Shown: in pieces, positions 58,356-59,336 of the stretch
Position numbering within the stretch: position 1 is the first letter of the stretch
Layout of the letters: each line of letters starts with the position of its first letter
Translations under genes and position numbers: made by a program
The notes under the pieces: generated by a model
Database searches by the model: none
Told to the model about the DNA's origin: nothing
The model's input: only the letters and a program-made list of their open reading frames with translations
Source: Alphaproteobacteria bacterium
GTDB lineage: Bacteria; Pseudomonadota; Alphaproteobacteria; UBA9219
Length of the DNA stretch: 59,336 nt
NCBI GenBank assembly: GCA_013289265.1
Contig: JABDAH010000008.1
Span: forward strand, 1-59,336
Direction of reading: 5' to 3'

Positions 58356-58828
58356 TCATCCACCGTCGCTTTAACATTGCCATCTATCTGCTGGCACTTA
58401 TCACTATGTGTGACCAGCTCAGCAAATGGTGGGTACTGAACGAGGCCATGCGCCCGCCGCACACTATGCCGGTGACCAGTTTCCTGAATATCGTTCTGGT
58501 CTGGAACAAGGGTGTGACTTTCGGCTTCTTCAGCCATTTTGATCATCATCTGATGGCCTATTTCCTGATCGCCGTTGCTGCCATCATCCTGTTTCTGCTA
58601 GGGCGCTGGCTCTGGCGGACATCATCGACTTTGGTCGCGGTAGCTCTTGGGGCGGTCATGGGCGGCGCCATCGGTAACGTTATCGACCGTATAAGATACG
58701 GCGCGGTGGTTGATTTTCTGGATTTCTATTACCAAAACTACCACTGGTACGCCTTTAACATAGCCGATGCCGCTATCGTAACCGGAGTCGGGCTGCTGCT
58801 GCTGGATAGTCTGGTCAGGGGCAAGTAA
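58352..58828 (+). CDS. lspA: Lipoprotein signal peptidase
   Basis: An inner-membrane aspartic protease that cleaves prolipoprotein signal peptides. A 158-residue protein with four hydrophobic spans. The NKGVTFGFF motif, [19 protein letters not shown] with Asp124 and NIADAAI with Asp139 are the catalytic features. It overlaps ileS by 4 bases, a common alphaproteobacterial order. The lipoprotein gene at 59040 is a plausible client. Confidence 0.95.
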   Translation: MIIHRRFNIAIYLLALITMCDQLSKWWVLNEAMRPPHTMPVTSFLNIVLVWNKGVTFGFFSHFDHHLMAYFLIAVAAIILFLLGRWLWRTSSTLVAVALGAVMGGAIGNVIDRIRYGAVVDFLDFYYQNYHWYAFNIADAAIVTGVGLLLLDSLVRGK

Positions 58829-58835
58829 AAAGGCC

Positions 58836-58979
58836 GGGCATGCCCCAATTGCGTGAACTTGGCCTGCAAACCGCGCTTTTTTGTTCTTTCGCTGCTCACG
58901 TACAGAATAGTACGCTGCGCAGCGAAAGAACAAAAAATCACGATTTTCGTCTCAAGTTGACGCAATTAAGGACACGCCC
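58836..58979. repeat. Nested palindromic element after lspA
   Basis: Outer arms: GGGCATGCCCCAATTGCGTG side (from 58836) against the complement ending at 58979, 27 bases with few mismatches. Inner arms: TTTTTTGTTCTTTCGCTGC at 58877-58895 and its exact complement at 58919-58937. The loop holds GTAC twice. The 144-bp unit can fold as a long stem with a bulge. It separates lspA and the lipoprotein gene and may terminate the ileS-lspA transcript. Confidence 0.78.
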
Positions 58980-59039
58980 TAATAACTGTTGTTACAATCA
59001 CGCCGCAATTCAGCCAAAATCACAAGTCAGGGTGCCCTT

Positions 59040-59336
59040 ATGACATCGCCGCGTTTGTTTCTCGCTTTAGGTCTCGCAGCACTTGCCCTTTCCGCCTGCA
59101 GTGATATGCGCGAAAGCTTGGGCCTTGGCCGTAATCCGCCGGATGAATTCGCCGTTGTTGATCGCCCGCCTTTGTCGATGCCGCCAGATTTCGGCTTGCG
59201 TCCACCTAAGCCCGGAGCACCCCGCCCGCAGGAAGTCGATATGACTCAGCGCGCAAGTCAAACGCTGTTTGGCACAGAAATTAACAAGACACCGGGCGCA
59301 ATCGCAGGGGATCTGTCGCCGTCCGAAAAAGCCTTG
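59040..59336 (+). CDS. DUF3035 lipoprotein (BamF-like), 3' end cut by window edge
   Basis: A lipoprotein precursor: the signal ends in the lipobox LSAC with Cys20. The mature part (DEFAVVDRPPLSMPPDFGLR) is Pro-rich with the PP-PxFxLRPPxPG pattern of the alphaproteobacterial DUF3035 family, which I recall as being linked to the beta-barrel assembly machine. Its position after lspA fits. The coding frame continues past base 59336. Confidence 0.82.
   Translation, partial: MTSPRLFLALGLAALALSACSDMRESLGLGRNPPDEFAVVDRPPLSMPPDFGLRPPKPGAPRPQEVDMTQRASQTLFGTEINKTPGAIAGDLSPSEKAL

Noticed and set aside
58840-59043. 67-codon ORF inside the palindrome after lspA
   Set aside because: It is only the translated inverted repeat; no ribosome binding site or family match.

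Overview
The window is chromosomal DNA from an alphaproteobacterium. This rests on several family-level markers: an AddB/AddA nuclease pair followed by thioredoxin, a ZapA gene with a short coiled-coil gene just upstream and a 6S-RNA-like stretch before the 5-formyltetrahydrofolate cyclo-ligase gene, a HIG1-type twin-membrane protein, an NDUFAF5-like methyltransferase beside comF, an invasion-associated-locus-B (IalB) protein, and a DUF3035 lipoprotein after lspA. Base composition looks moderate, near half G+C by eye. Genus and order cannot be fixed from the sequence alone. There is no prophage, transposase or CRISPR array. The accessory signal consists of short palindromic elements and about eight genes I cannot recognise.

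Layout. 1-6.2 kb: addB (5' end outside the window), addA and trxA, for double-strand break repair and redox. 6.2-10.7 kb: a LysR regulator divergent from a small ORF and a TSUP permease, then a nitronate-monooxygenase-like flavoprotein, a glycerophosphodiesterase and a HIG1 protein. 10.8-13.4 kb: tsaD, gpsA and an EVE-domain gene. 13.4-15.5 kb: an orphan gene, then a divergent pair encoding a 79-residue protein like the chemoreceptor tip and a 136-residue protein like a flagellar rod protein. 15.5-18.2 kb: carbon-nitrogen hydrolase, grxC and comF, divergent from the methyltransferase. 18.4-24.6 kb: a PAS histidine kinase, murI with an aminotransferase, sodB and two unknowns. 24.7-26.1 kb: the cyclo-ligase, 6S RNA, zapA and a coiled-coil gene. 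26.2-33.4 kb: tkt, dnaN and ftsH with three orphans among them. 33.5-37.3 kb: a VanX-like dipeptidase divergent from a LysR gene, a phosphohexomutase, a small membrane orphan and tRNA-Ala(CGC). 37.4-42.2 kb: msrA, parC and two orphans. 42.3-49.6 kb: rlmN and a reverse-strand run of hisS, lysine-2,3-aminomutase-like gene, bifunctional PBP and ialB-like gene. 49.9-51.9 kb: two tandem PilT-like ATPases with no pilus genes beside them. 51.9-54.3 kb: a phosphoribosyltransferase-like gene, an L,D-transpeptidase and an alpha/beta hydrolase. 54.4-59.3 kb: ribF, ileS, lspA and the start of the DUF3035 lipoprotein.

Most genes are housekeeping: DNA repair and replication (addAB, dnaN, parC), translation and tRNA modification (tsaD, rlmN, hisS, ileS, tRNA-Ala), envelope and peptidoglycan work (murI, PBP, L,D-transpeptidase, VanX-like enzyme, lspA, the lipoprotein, ftsH) and redox defence (trxA, grxC, sodB, msrA). 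Tight overlaps (addB-addA, grxC-hydrolase, aminotransferase-murI, hisS-aminomutase-PBP, ileS-lspA) mark translationally coupled operons.

The most unusual structure is a set of nested palindromic elements of about 110-150 bp. One family has G/C-rich arms and occurs in-frame inside addB, across the 3' end of tsaD, after the methyltransferase gene and as a fragment after the rod-like gene. Three unrelated palindromes lie at 38.1, 49.6 and 58.8 kb. Insertion of such an element inside reading frames recalls the Rickettsia palindromic elements. Other points worth a second look are the mini chemoreceptor-tip protein, the paired ATPases, and the dipeptidase with Asp in place of a zinc-binding His.
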